From Bacteroides sp. (lineage in GTDB: Bacteria; Bacteroidota; Bacteroidia; Bacteroidales; Bacteroidaceae), in contig JAJQFD010000016.1 in the NCBI GenBank assembly GCA_021201335.1, positions 113,365 through 177,364 on the forward strand: 64,000 nt of DNA. Direction: 5' to 3'. The translations under genes were made by a program, and so were the position numbers. Numbering within the stretch: the stretch's first letter is position 1; each line of letters starts with the position of its first letter. The notes below the pieces were generated by a model, which was given only the letters and a program-made list of their open reading frames with translations, was not told the origin of the DNA and searched no databases. Positions 28,963 to 39,333 of the stretch are shown here, in pieces.

Positions 28963-31845
28963 CTAAAAGGAAAGAGAGAAAAGTGCTTCTGCTTTCACAT
29001 TTCCATAATTAAGAGGCACTGTAATACGAGCTCCTAAGGAAATCGGGAATTCTATTTGTAATACATTACAATCTAATATAACATCCATCCCACATGAACT
29101 CTGTGTAGTCCAGGAACTATTCTTTAAAGGTTGGTTACGATAATAATCAAAGAAAGCATTGCTACGAATCCGTCGGATATACATGACTGATCCCAGGCTA
29201 AAATCCGGATTAGCGATAGTAAATGCATAATCCGCACTAACAGCCATTTGCTGCCGGGTCTGATACAGGTAATGGTATCCCCGAGGTTCAGTAATGATAC
29301 GTTTGGGTAGATAAAGAACTTTATCATCAATATCCTGATATTGATATGTAAAACGCACCATTAAGCTGTGATTCTGGATAATGCCAGGCAGATACGTTGT
29401 GAGCCGTGCTGCATACAAATGTCCGTAATTATCCGAGTTAAAAGGGGAAAACATGTGTTGTAAACGCAACTGATAACCCAGCCGGGGCAATATATCTTGC
29501 TTTGCCATTCGACGGTATTTATAAAAACGCAATTCGGATAGTAAATACTGGAAATTACTGTAATCTCTACTTTTATATTGCTGATATTTATTATTGGTCA
29601 AATAATAAGTAAACGAAGGTTGAAAACCTTGTATATAATGATTCTTTGTAAAATTAAACGGAACATATATACGAGCTTCAGCTTCAACCAGGTTTCTGCC
29701 AGTATATCTGCCCCGAATACTTTCCGTCTGAGTTTCCTCATTCTTTTCCCAGGTCATATCAAAAGCTTTACTTCCGTAATCTACATCCAGGTCTATCACT
29801 GGATACCAACCCATGTATGTAAAGGATAATTTACCTTGATGGTATCCATCCTTATAGTACCAGCCCGCTTGACCGATAGTCGTATTCAGAGTGTTTTGAG
29901 AAAGAATAGTAGCACCCGGTTTCACAATAGTAGTGAAATCATCCGTATTCATATTAATTAAATCGGCTACATTATAATAGAAAGGTGCCCAACTGTGGAT
30001 CTTAAACAAATGAGATAAACGATGATATCTCTTCGGATTAAATTCAATATCCTTAATAGGTGCTGTATCAATATTAAATGGTTCCTGCACACTTATTGCC
30101 TCTGCAAGCCGGTATTTATAGGGCTCTTGGAAATGGGCTGGCTGCTTTTCCAGTTCCTGAAAAGGAACAGATGCTAAATTGTATCCATTCGTTTGAAAAT
30201 CTGAAAAGAATAAGATATTCTTATCCTTCGATAGTGCAGGAGTAAATGCACCGAACTGAGCAGTCGTGAGTTTATAAGGCTGCAAATCATCCGGATCAAG
30301 ACAATAAATATTGTTGGTTCCATCTAAACCCGATTCAAAGTAAAGTTTTCCGTTTGCCCATATAGTACCGGCAATGTTTGCATGGGTGGGTAGCAATAAT
30401 TCCAGCCATTCCTCATTTTGAGTATTAAGTTGCCAGATACTGATTCCATTCTCCCCCACTACTGTCGCAATTACATAACTCTGATCAGCGTACACAACTT
30501 CTTTTGCAAACGCATTATCAGGAACAGAGAAATGAGTAAGTTCTTCTCCATTATAAGCGTCAAGTATTACCACCTGATTCAATCCAGCCAAATCTACGGT
30601 AGAGACAACAACCTTATCTCCAGCTTCATTAACCGAAGGAGACAAATAACGTTTACGGGGAGTAAGTATATGGGTTTTACCGGTTTCCAGATCAAAGTAT
30701 TTCACAACAGAATAATTCTGGTGTGTCCATCGAATTCCCGAAACATATTCACTCCAATATATCCGATTGTCGACCAATGATATACGGCTATTAATATTGC
30801 CGAGAAAACAAAGTCTATCTTCCGACTCATCTGTAATCTTTACCAAAGAAGTAAGTTCTTTATAATTTGATTTAACAGCAATTACAGTAGATTCATCCAA
30901 TTGTTGCGGATACTGATAAGAAGCATAACGGGAAATGGGGGGAGAAAGTATTGTTGGTTTGAAGCCGGATTGGCGAAAAACTTCTTCCTGGACAGACCAG
31001 TCTTCTTTCAGGAAATTGAATACATCTTTATACATTTGTTTGGGAGCAGCACCTCCATGATGTTTCATTGCATTCGAGAAAGGCGGGATATTAAAAATCC
31101 GGTCTACATACCGGGAAGTCACTTTATCCCAATAATCTGCTCCGTATTTGTATCGGGCATAGGCTGTAAGGTTATAACCAAAAGAATATTTACTTCCGGT
31201 ATAATCTTTGTATGAACCCATAAACCATTTGTCAAACGAAAAATTCGTCCCGGCTATCATGTGGGCCCGATAAACCATATTGAATTCCGGCAAACGTCCT
31301 CTACCGGATTTGGATAAAGCTGTTTCAGTAGCTACTGCATCTCCCTCTAAAAACCAGGTAGGCAAAAGGAAAGCAGAGAGTCCGGCAGATTGCTCACCCA
31401 TAAGGTAATATAAAGGTTTGAAAATTCCACGGATGACTTTACTGGTCTGAAATACATGGCGGGATTCATGAATCACCAGCTGACGATCCCATTGCTGAGC
31501 ATATAAATCAGATGAAGGAGTAGTAATCAATTCCATTCGACGAGGGGCCCATGAAACCATACCATTGGATAACATATTGCCCGGGTGCAAAACAACAGGA
31601 AACTTTCGGTACTTGGAAGAACCAATCGTTTTTTGTACATGCGGAAAAGCTGTTTCCAACAAAGAGGCATAACGATAAGCCGTGGAATCGCTACCCTGCC
31701 GATAAATAACTTTAAAATGAGGAGTATTTACAATGTTCCATTTATAGTTATAAGGGTCTGTTCCATAGTCGACATATTGTGCCCAGATTTTGACAGACAG
31801 GAATATCAAAACGCTAAGAATTGTTACTTTTCTCTGTGAAAACAT
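28963..31845 (-). CDS. Large secreted protein with HExxH (HESRH) motif, TolB-like propeller region and C-terminal outer-membrane barrel-like region
   Basis: Signal peptide (IFLSVKIWAQY); QLVIHESRHVFQ then WFLEGDAVATET; beta-rich repeats; C-terminus ends ...VKAEALFSLSF with terminal Phe. Confidence 0.75.
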   Translation of the reverse strand: MFSQRKVTILSVLIFLSVKIWAQYVDYGTDPYNYKWNIVNTPHFKVIYRQGSDSTAYRYASLLETAFPHVQKTIGSSKYRKFPVVLHPGNMLSNGMVSWAPRRMELITTPSSDLYAQQWDRQLVIHESRHVFQTSKVIRGIFKPLYYLMGEQSAGLSAFLLPTWFLEGDAVATETALSKSGRGRLPEFNMVYRAHMIAGTNFSFDKWFMGSYKDYTGSKYSFGYNLTAYARYKYGADYWDKVTSRYVDRIFNIPPFSNAMKHHGGAAPKQMYKDVFNFLKEDWSVQEEVFRQSGFKPTILSPPISRYASYQYPQQLDESTVIAVKSNYKELTSLVKITDESEDRLCFLGNINSRISLVDNRIYWSEYVSGIRWTHQNYSVVKYFDLETGKTHILTPRKRYLSPSVNEAGDKVVVSTVDLAGLNQVVILDAYNGEELTHFSVPDNAFAKEVVYADQSYVIATVVGENGISIWQLNTQNEEWLELLLPTHANIAGTIWANGKLYFESGLDGTNNIYCLDPDDLQPYKLTTAQFGAFTPALSKDKNILFFSDFQTNGYNLASVPFQELEKQPAHFQEPYKYRLAEAISVQEPFNIDTAPIKDIEFNPKRYHRLSHLFKIHSWAPFYYNVADLINMNTDDFTTIVKPGATILSQNTLNTTIGQAGWYYKDGYHQGKLSFTYMGWYPVIDLDVDYGSKAFDMTWEKNEETQTESIRGRYTGRNLVEAEARIYVPFNFTKNHYIQGFQPSFTYYLTNNKYQQYKSRDYSNFQYLLSELRFYKYRRMAKQDILPRLGYQLRLQHMFSPFNSDNYGHLYAARLTTYLPGIIQNHSLMVRFTYQYQDIDDKVLYLPKRIITEPRGYHYLYQTRQQMAVSADYAFTIANPDFSLGSVMYIRRIRSNAFFDYYRNQPLKNSSWTTQSSCGMDVILDCNVLQIEFPISLGARITVPLNYGNVKAEALFSLSF

Positions 31846-32160
31846 CTTTTTAGTCCTATTATCAGATTAAACTTTGATACAAACATAAATAAAAATATTG
31901 AATTTATATATTCAATCAGACATACAGATTCCGATCTTTTCGTTTTATGTATATGTATCATACAAAAGACTTACGCCGCAAACTTATTACAAGGATGTAA
32001 TCTCGTTTTTGATACCTCATTACTGATTGTTATATTCAACTCCTAATCCAAATAGGATCTTCTCTCCAAATATCATTCAAAGAAAAATGCCAGAGGTATG
32101 TTTATTCACTCATAACTTCTGGCAAACTTTTTCCTGTTTGATTTTAAAGATTCCGGATTT

Positions 32161-33657
32161 TTACGAACATAAATCAAGTATAAACCGGGTACCTTTCTTG
32201 TAATCAGTATCTACTTTTATTGTACCGTTTAGTTTATAGGCTATTAACTGACAAATTGGAAGTCCCCATCCATCATCATCAATGGTAAGATCCTGTTCTC
32301 CAAAAGGTTTAAATAAATTCTCCTGTTTTTCAGGGTCGGGAGGAGTGCCGGTATCAGTTATAATAAATTGTCCGGTACGTGCATTCCTTTTCTTGAATTC
32401 CAGAGAAATCTTCCCACTATTAGTATGTAATGCTGATCGGTTAAGTAGATAAGATAATATTCTTTCCAATGCATCCGCATTGGTTTTTATACTAACACGA
32501 GGTACTGAAACTACACTTTCGATACCCGGTTTAAAGTTTGATCTTGACGATAACATAATTCCATCACAAAGTTGTTTTATATCAATACTTTGAACAGGAT
32601 AAGGTTCTTCGCGTGATTCTTCGAGGTATATATAAGTTTGCATGTCAGCAACCCGCTTTTTAAGAATATCAATATTTTCCCGAACGTTTTTTTCATAAAA
32701 AGAGTTTGCCGGAAGATTTTCGATGATCTCTAATGCCGGAGTTATTTGCGTATTAATATTACTGATAAAATGGGATTTTTGTGCATTGCTTTCATTTATC
32801 ATCTTCAAATTATGTTTCAATTTCTTTGCCTGAAACATATTCTTTAATAGTAAAAAAAATAAAACAACCAATGCAGCAATTAAAATAACAATAAATATCC
32901 ATAAACCAACTATAATAGCCTTTTGATTGCGAATGGTTTTTTCTTTACTCTGCAAATCCTGTTGAAGAACTGTATGCTCTTGCTGCAAGCTTTCCAGTTC
33001 GCGGGCTGCCTTAACCATATTTACAGAATCCTGCCATACAACATACAGTTTCTGAACAGTTTCTGTAAGAGGTGTTATTTTTTTACGCTCAGCATACGAC
33101 AACATGTCTTTATAACAATCTTCCCGACTATCTTCATTTTTACTGCTTAGACAACGTTGTAGCAATTTTTTATAAGATTCAAGGCTTTTATTTGCCATTC
33201 CAAAAGTATGATAATATTCTGCCTCTGTCAATAACATTTTATCTGTCAGATTATCATCTTTAAGATAGTTCATACAATAATGCATCACATTTAATTGTGT
33301 TTTACTGCTTTCTGCCTTTCCTTCTTGGGTATACATACGTAGGCGTTCGTTAGCTACTTGAAAACGACCTCGAAAGTTCGTCTTTCCGGTTTTCTTTTCA
33401 TCTTCGTAAATCAACTGATCCATTTGATAATAAAGAGAAGCAGCTTCCTTGTATCTTTTCCCATCTAAAAGGATTTCACTTACTTGTGTTCCTTTCTCTA
33501 TTGCCTTCAAAACATCTTTTTGTTTAAAAAGCTCTTGAAATTCTCGCTGCAGTTCATTTAACCCGGTTGGATTAAGATCAGATGTTGGGTTCGTTTGTCC
33601 CTGGAGTATTAACCCGTAAAAGGAAATACATATCAGAATTAAAAAGGTTTTCTTCAT
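32161..33657 (-). CDS. Membrane histidine-kinase-like protein (HATPase domain, degenerate H-box)
   Basis: Signal peptide, helical N-terminus, TM (IIVGLWIFIVILIAALVVLFFLLL), C-terminal HATPase (FIITDTGTPPDPEKQENLFKPFG...GWGLPICQLIAYKLNGTIKV). Confidence 0.8.
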   Translation of the reverse strand: MKKTFLILICISFYGLILQGQTNPTSDLNPTGLNELQREFQELFKQKDVLKAIEKGTQVSEILLDGKRYKEAASLYYQMDQLIYEDEKKTGKTNFRGRFQVANERLRMYTQEGKAESSKTQLNVMHYCMNYLKDDNLTDKMLLTEAEYYHTFGMANKSLESYKKLLQRCLSSKNEDSREDCYKDMLSYAERKKITPLTETVQKLYVVWQDSVNMVKAARELESLQQEHTVLQQDLQSKEKTIRNQKAIIVGLWIFIVILIAALVVLFFLLLKNMFQAKKLKHNLKMINESNAQKSHFISNINTQITPALEIIENLPANSFYEKNVRENIDILKKRVADMQTYIYLEESREEPYPVQSIDIKQLCDGIMLSSRSNFKPGIESVVSVPRVSIKTNADALERILSYLLNRSALHTNSGKISLEFKKRNARTGQFIITDTGTPPDPEKQENLFKPFGEQDLTIDDDGWGLPICQLIAYKLNGTIKVDTDYKKGTRFILDLCS

Positions 33658-34526
33658 TTTCTTGTATTATGCTTGTTCAAAATAGATTTTTGAAATAAAT
33701 AAAAACGTTCCGGTAATAGTTATTTTACAAAAATACGTTTTTTAATATTCCTTTCAAAATACAGAATTCCTGTTTTTTACTTTTTGATAAATAAAACATC
33801 TTTGTATAACAATAGTTCTTCAGTTCTAACCCATATGATGGAATATTATTGTTCATTCCGAAATAAATACCCCAGTTAAATAGTCTATTTTATTAGAAAG
33901 CTAAGACATTCCACTGCATTCCACACCAAAAAAACGCGTTATTAAAGTATGAGACTAGTGTAACTAGTATGCTAATGAAAAGCGATAAAGGAAATTGCCT
34001 AATGTATTTATATTCAGAGTTTTATACAGGAAGTGAGAGACAAGTGATACTTTTTTAAGATAATTCTTCTAAAAGGGTATGTTAAGGTGAAAATAGATCA
34101 TCTCGAGAAGAAGTTCTTTTAGGTCGCAAAGTCGGTAGGATTTGTCACGAATTCCGGTTATATTTAAGGCAAATTGAATAAGGTTTCCCTTCATCTTCCG
34201 GTAACATTCTCCTTTATTACCTCAGATAGAAACCTGTATCTGTCTTGTTTCCCGGCAAAAATAGAATATGTTTATTGCACTAGTAGGATAAACATACTCT
34301 GCTATACCCTTTAAGTTATCGATGCAAATTCATAAAGAATGGATATGCTTATTTATATTTTTATCCTCAGCGATAATAATTTGAGGCCTCATTCAAATCC
34401 TTGTTATCCCATTTTAATGTATAGGGATTTTATTAATAAACCTTCTTAGTAATTTAGCGTTATTATTATAATAATTCGCAAATATTATATAGTTTCGCAA
34501 ACAATAATATTCATTCATCCCAGCAT

Positions 34527-35819
34527 ATGGAATTTATAATTATAATTCTTCTTTTATTATTAAATGGTGTTTTCGCCATGTATGAAATGGCATTGGTATC
34601 ATCCAGTAAAACCCGCCTCGAGACTTTATCTGCCAAAGGAAGTAAATCCGCTAAAAAAGTACTACAACAACTAGAATCTCCCGAAGAATTTCTCTCTACT
34701 ATCCAGATTGGGATTACTTTGATAGGAATCATTTCCGGTGCTTTCGGAGGGGTAGCTATTGCTCATCAAGTTGCTCCTTTATTTGAAAAAATACCACTAT
34801 TGGCGCCTTATGCCCATAATATATCCATGATATTGGTCGTGGCTGTCATAACCTATCTTTCTCTAGTGGTAGGGGAGCTTGTACCTAAATCCATTGCATT
34901 GAGCAATCCCGAAAAGTATTCCATGTTATTGAGTCCGGTAATGACTTTCATGAGTAAAATTGCTTATCCTTTTGTTTGGTTCTTGAGTATGTCAACTCGT
35001 TTTCTAAATAAATTGATTGGCATTTCCGGAGAAGAAGAACGGTTAATGACACAGGAAGAACTTAAAATGATTCTTAATCAAAGTTCTGAACAGGGAGTCA
35101 TTGATAAAGATGAAACAGAAATGTTACGGGATGTTTTTCGCTTTTCCAACAAGAAAGCAAACCAATTAATGACTTATCGTAAAGATTTGGTTGTATTCCA
35201 TTCCAAAGACACCAAAAACGATATACTAGATACGATCAGACAAAACCAATTCAGCAATTATCTGTTAATCGATCGTCATAAGGATGAAGTTATAGGTGTT
35301 ATTTCGGTAAAAGATCTTATTTGGATGATTGGAAACAATGAAGAGTTTGACTTGAACAAAATAGCTCAGCCACCGTTATACATTCCTGAAAGTTTATATG
35401 CCAAAAAGGTACTTGAACTATTCAAAAAAAACAAAAACAAGTTTGGGGTGGTAGTCAACGAATACGGTGGCATTGAAGGTGTAATTACCTTACATGACCT
35501 CACGGAAAGTGTTTTTGGAGATATCCTGGAAGAAAACGAAGAAGAAGAACAAGATATCATTTTACGAAAAGACGGTTCAATGCTGGTGGAAGCTTCAATG
35601 AACATCGTTGACTTTATGGAAGAGATGGAGATTATGGATTATGATGATCTCGAAGATGAAGACTTCACCACTCTAGGTGGAATGGCCATGTTTTTTCTGG
35701 GAGGTATTCCTAAAACCGGGGATATCTTTTCCTACAAAAACCTTGAATTCGAGATTATCGATATGGACGGAGAAAGAGTAGACAAGCTTCTTGTAACAAA
35801 AAAGCAAGAGGAACTATAA
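34527..35819 (+). CDS. CNNM/CBS-pair/CorC_HlyC transporter (hemolysin family)
   Basis: DUF21/CNNM TM domain, CBS pair, VVVNEYGGIEGVITLHDLTESVFGDI. Confidence 0.93.
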   Translation: MEFIIIILLLLLNGVFAMYEMALVSSSKTRLETLSAKGSKSAKKVLQQLESPEEFLSTIQIGITLIGIISGAFGGVAIAHQVAPLFEKIPLLAPYAHNISMILVVAVITYLSLVVGELVPKSIALSNPEKYSMLLSPVMTFMSKIAYPFVWFLSMSTRFLNKLIGISGEEERLMTQEELKMILNQSSEQGVIDKDETEMLRDVFRFSNKKANQLMTYRKDLVVFHSKDTKNDILDTIRQNQFSNYLLIDRHKDEVIGVISVKDLIWMIGNNEEFDLNKIAQPPLYIPESLYAKKVLELFKKNKNKFGVVVNEYGGIEGVITLHDLTESVFGDILEENEEEEQDIILRKDGSMLVEASMNIVDFMEEMEIMDYDDLEDEDFTTLGGMAMFFLGGIPKTGDIFSYKNLEFEIIDMDGERVDKLLVTKKQEEL

Positions 35820-35855
35820 ATAGAAGCTTTACATTTTAACTAAATTCTTAAGCAA

Positions 35856-36332
35856 ATGAAAAAATCAATTATGTTGGCAGTGGCTGCAATAGTGGCAACA
35901 GCATTTTTTTCCTGTCAGTCGAATAGCAACAGGAAACAAGAAACAGAAAAAAGAGAAGTGGTACCCGCAACAACTATTGTCACTTCAAATGTATATACAG
36001 GTACCCTACCTGCAGCAGATGGTCCGGGTATTATATACAAACTCACAGTCAATAATATGAATAATGAATCCGGTGATTTCGTATTGGATATGACTTATAT
36101 CGACGCTGAGAAAAAAGGAGAAAATAAAACATTTACTACCAGAGGAAAACTGAAAACCGTTAAGGGTACAGCCAAAAGTGGAGGTGATAAGGTATATCAG
36201 TTAACTGACAGTGACAATGAAGTCACCTATTTTTTAGTAAAAGATGCGAGAACATTGCGTTTACTCAATAATAATATGGAACAGCCCGAATCAAAAACCG
36301 GATTGAACTACGATATTATTTTAGTTGAATAA
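35856..36332 (+). CDS. NlpE N-terminal domain-like copper resistance lipoprotein
   Basis: Lipobox (AFFSCQSN); NVYTGTLPAADGPGIIYKLTV NlpE-like motif. Confidence 0.85.
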   Translation: MKKSIMLAVAAIVATAFFSCQSNSNRKQETEKREVVPATTIVTSNVYTGTLPAADGPGIIYKLTVNNMNNESGDFVLDMTYIDAEKKGENKTFTTRGKLKTVKGTAKSGGDKVYQLTDSDNEVTYFLVKDARTLRLLNNNMEQPESKTGLNYDIILVE

Positions 36333-36353
36333 AAAAACTTCCTTCTTATTTGC

Positions 36354-36405
36354 AAACGGATTATGAAGAATCTATGAAGATTCAATCATAATCCGTTTCC
36401 TTTTT
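36354..36405 (+). terminator. Intrinsic terminator after nlpE-like gene
   Basis: AAACGGATTATGA...AGAATC / GATTC...TCATAATCCGTTT followed by T-rich tract. Confidence 0.75.
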
Positions 36406-36470
36406 ATCTTGATTTACAAGAAAATATTATCTTTGTCAAAAAGAGTATATCGTAATACAGGATTGTAAAC

Positions 36471-37492
36471 ATGAAAGCTCCTCTGCTATTTTTAATATCA
36501 CTCATTCTAAGTATCTTCGGCTGCCGACCTAGTAAAGAATCTGAAAAAGTAATTGTAGCCTACGTTACTTCTTGGAAAACAACTTCCCTACCCGACCCAA
36601 CATTTATTACGCATATCAATTATGCATTTGGCCATGTAAACGAAACTTTCAATGGGATTCGTATAGACAATGAAGAAAGGCTACGGAAAATAGTCTCATT
36701 AAAAGAAAAAAAGCCGACTCTAAAAGTGCTCCTTTCTATTGGCGGTTGGGGCAGCGGCAGATTTAGTGAAATGGCAGATGATATTACCAACCGGAAAGCT
36801 TTTGCTGCTGATTGCATGAGAATCATCCGGGAATTCAACTTGGACGGTGTGGATATTGATTGGGAATATCCAACATCCGACATAGCAGGTATTTCTGCAT
36901 CTCCCCGCGATACGAACAATTTTACCCTGTTAATGGCTGAAATCCGTGCGGCAATTGGAAAAAAGCATTTACTAACTCTGGCGACAGCCGCTAATGGAAA
37001 ATACATCCAATATTCAGCTATTAAAAAGTATGTTAACTTTGTGAATATAATGGCTTATGATATCGCAGATCCTCCACAGTTGCATGCCCCTTGTTCCGCT
37101 CGGATATGACAGATACCCTTACTTGCGCGACAGCCATTTCCGCACATATAACTGCAGGAATGCCTGTAGAAAGACTTGTTTTGGGCATTCCTTTTTACGG
37201 ACGTTTCTGTAAAGAACTTCAGGGAAATCATAGTTATGACAAAATCAAAAAACTCTCAGACTATACACGGCAATGGGATCCATTCGCCAGAGCACCGTAC
37301 CTCAGTGATAACTCTGGGAATGTAGTATGCAGTTATGAAGATGAAGAATCTATCAGACATAAGTGCGAGTATATTCATGAAATGGGCCTACTAGGAGCCA
37401 TGTACTGGGAATATGATAATGATGATATGGAAGGTACACTCCGAAAAGCAGTTTATAATGGCATAATAAATGCCCACTCAGACACCCAATGA
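36471..37492 (+). pseudogene. GH18 family glycoside hydrolase lipoprotein, -1 frameshift at a C4 tract
   Basis: ORF 36471..37109 (VLLSIGGWGSGRFSEMA; FNLDGVDIDWEYP catalytic DxxDxDxE) and ORF 37091..37492 (LFRSDMTDTLTCATAIS...LVLGIPFYGR...GAMYWEYDNDD) are parts of one GH18. One extra base at CCCC 37087-37090 gives HAPLFRSDM; total 1022 nt = 3n+2. Confidence 0.85.
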
Positions 37493-38274
37493 TTGAAAAA
37501 TCTTATAATATTGGATTTGTATTAAGCGGTGGCTTTATTAAAGGTTTCGCTCATTTAGGAGTAATGCAGGCATTACTTGAACATGATATCCGTCCGGAAA
37601 TTATTTCAGGTGTTAGTGCAGGTGCATTGGCCGGTGCTTTTTACGCAGATGGAAACGAACCCTATAAAGTACTTGATTATTTTGTGGGACAGAAATTACA
37701 GGACCTTACAAAGTTGGTCATCCCGCGACTAGGTCTTTTCGATCTCTGCGACTTCATTGATTTTCTTAAAACACACCTCAAAAGCCGATATATTGAGAAT
37801 TTAAGGATACCTCTCATCATTACTTGCACTGACTTAGATCACGGAAAAACGGTTTATTTTCGAAAAGGTGAACTAGCTGAGCGAATCGCGGCATCCTGCT
37901 GTATGCCAGTTATGTTTAATCCAATTAATATAGAAGGATGCCATTATATAGATGGTGGTGTATTTATGAATCTCCCGGCATCAGTTATTCGTAAGAAATG
38001 CGAAAAAATTGTGGGAATTAATGTAAGCCCTCTAATGGCCCAAGAATATAAAATGAATATAGTTAATATAGCTGTACGTTCCTATCACTTCATGTTTCGT
38101 GCTAATACCTTTCCCCAGCGAGAACTGTGTGACCTACTAATTGGACCACACAATTTATATGGTTATAGCAATACCGAGATTGAGAAGGCTGAGGAAATAT
38201 TTAAAGATGGATACCAGACCGCAAATGAAATAATTAATAACCGGATACAAGAAAAAGGAAAAATATGGAAATAA
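37489..38274 (+). CDS. Patatin-like phospholipase
   Basis: GFVLSGGFIKGFAHLGVMQAL; ISGVSAGALAGA (GxSxG); DGGVFMNLP (DGG). Overlaps GH18 stop by ATGA. Confidence 0.93.
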   Translation: MIEKSYNIGFVLSGGFIKGFAHLGVMQALLEHDIRPEIISGVSAGALAGAFYADGNEPYKVLDYFVGQKLQDLTKLVIPRLGLFDLCDFIDFLKTHLKSRYIENLRIPLIITCTDLDHGKTVYFRKGELAERIAASCCMPVMFNPINIEGCHYIDGGVFMNLPASVIRKKCEKIVGINVSPLMAQEYKMNIVNIAVRSYHFMFRANTFPQRELCDLLIGPHNLYGYSNTEIEKAEEIFKDGYQTANEIINNRIQEKGKIWK

Positions 38275-39320
38275 TAAAAACCGGAATAGCTTCTTATGGA
38301 ATGTCGGGGCAGGTTTTTCATGCCCCTTTTATCTATATTAACCCCCGTTTTGAGCTATCTAAAATAGTAGAACGCAGTAAAAATCTGGCTCAAAAACGCT
38401 ACCCGGAGGTTGAAGTAGTACGTAGTGTGGAAGAATTACTCTGTGATACAGAAATTGAACTTGTTATAATTAATACACCAGATGACACTCATTACGAATA
38501 CACCCGTCTTGCTCTGGAAGCTGGAAAACATGTAATAGTAGAAAAACCTTTTACCACCACTATTGAAAAAGGGAAAGAACTCGTTGCATTGGCTAAAGAA
38601 AAAGATTTAATGCTAAGTGTCTATCAGAACAGACGATGGGATGCAGATTTCCTCACAGTAAGAGATATCATTGAAAAAGGCATTCTGGGACGTTTAGTGG
38701 AATTTGAGTCGACCTTTTCCCGTTACCGCAACTTTATCAAACCCAATACATGGAAGGAAACTGGTGAAGCAGGTGGAGGACTTACCTATAATCTAGGTTC
38801 CCACCTAATAGACCAGGCCATCGAACTTTTCGGAATGCCAGAAGCTATCTATGCCAATATAGCCACTCAAAGAACCGGTGGAATGGTAGATGACTATTTT
38901 TTAATAAATTTTATTCGCCCAAAGCTCCATCCGGAATTGCGCATTACTTTAAAGGCTGGGTATTTAATGAGAATACCAGAAGCTCGTTTCGTATTGCACG
39001 GTACATTAGGATCTTTTACCAAAGAAGGAACAGATCCCCAGGAAGCTGCTCTCATAAATGGAGAAATGCCCGGTTCTTCTGATTGGGTGGTAGAATCACA
39101 AGATAATTGGGGACTTTTACATACTGATATACAAGGTGCAGAATTCTATGATAAATATCCGAGTAAAAGTGGGAATTATGGGTTATTTTATGAAAATATA
39201 TACGAATATTTACGATTGGGAAAGCCTCTTTTAACAAATGCTGAAAACAATTTAAGGGTAATAAATGTTATTGAAGCAGCCTATGAAAGCACTCTGAAAC
39301 AAAAAATCATCAAATTATAA
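38265..39320 (+). CDS. Gfo/Idh/MocA family oxidoreductase
   Basis: TGIASYGMSGQVFHAPFI; INTPDDTHYEYTRLALEAGKHVIVEKPFTT. Confidence 0.93.
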   Translation: MEIIKTGIASYGMSGQVFHAPFIYINPRFELSKIVERSKNLAQKRYPEVEVVRSVEELLCDTEIELVIINTPDDTHYEYTRLALEAGKHVIVEKPFTTTIEKGKELVALAKEKDLMLSVYQNRRWDADFLTVRDIIEKGILGRLVEFESTFSRYRNFIKPNTWKETGEAGGGLTYNLGSHLIDQAIELFGMPEAIYANIATQRTGGMVDDYFLINFIRPKLHPELRITLKAGYLMRIPEARFVLHGTLGSFTKEGTDPQEAALINGEMPGSSDWVVESQDNWGLLHTDIQGAEFYDKYPSKSGNYGLFYENIYEYLRLGKPLLTNAENNLRVINVIEAAYESTLKQKIIKL

Positions 39321-39333
39321 TTTTGAGAAAGGA

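Noticed and set aside
34100-34190. Open stretch SSREEVLLGRKVGRICHEFRLYLRQIE
   Set aside because: About 30 codons, no start codon, no recognisable family; insufficient to call a gene remnant.
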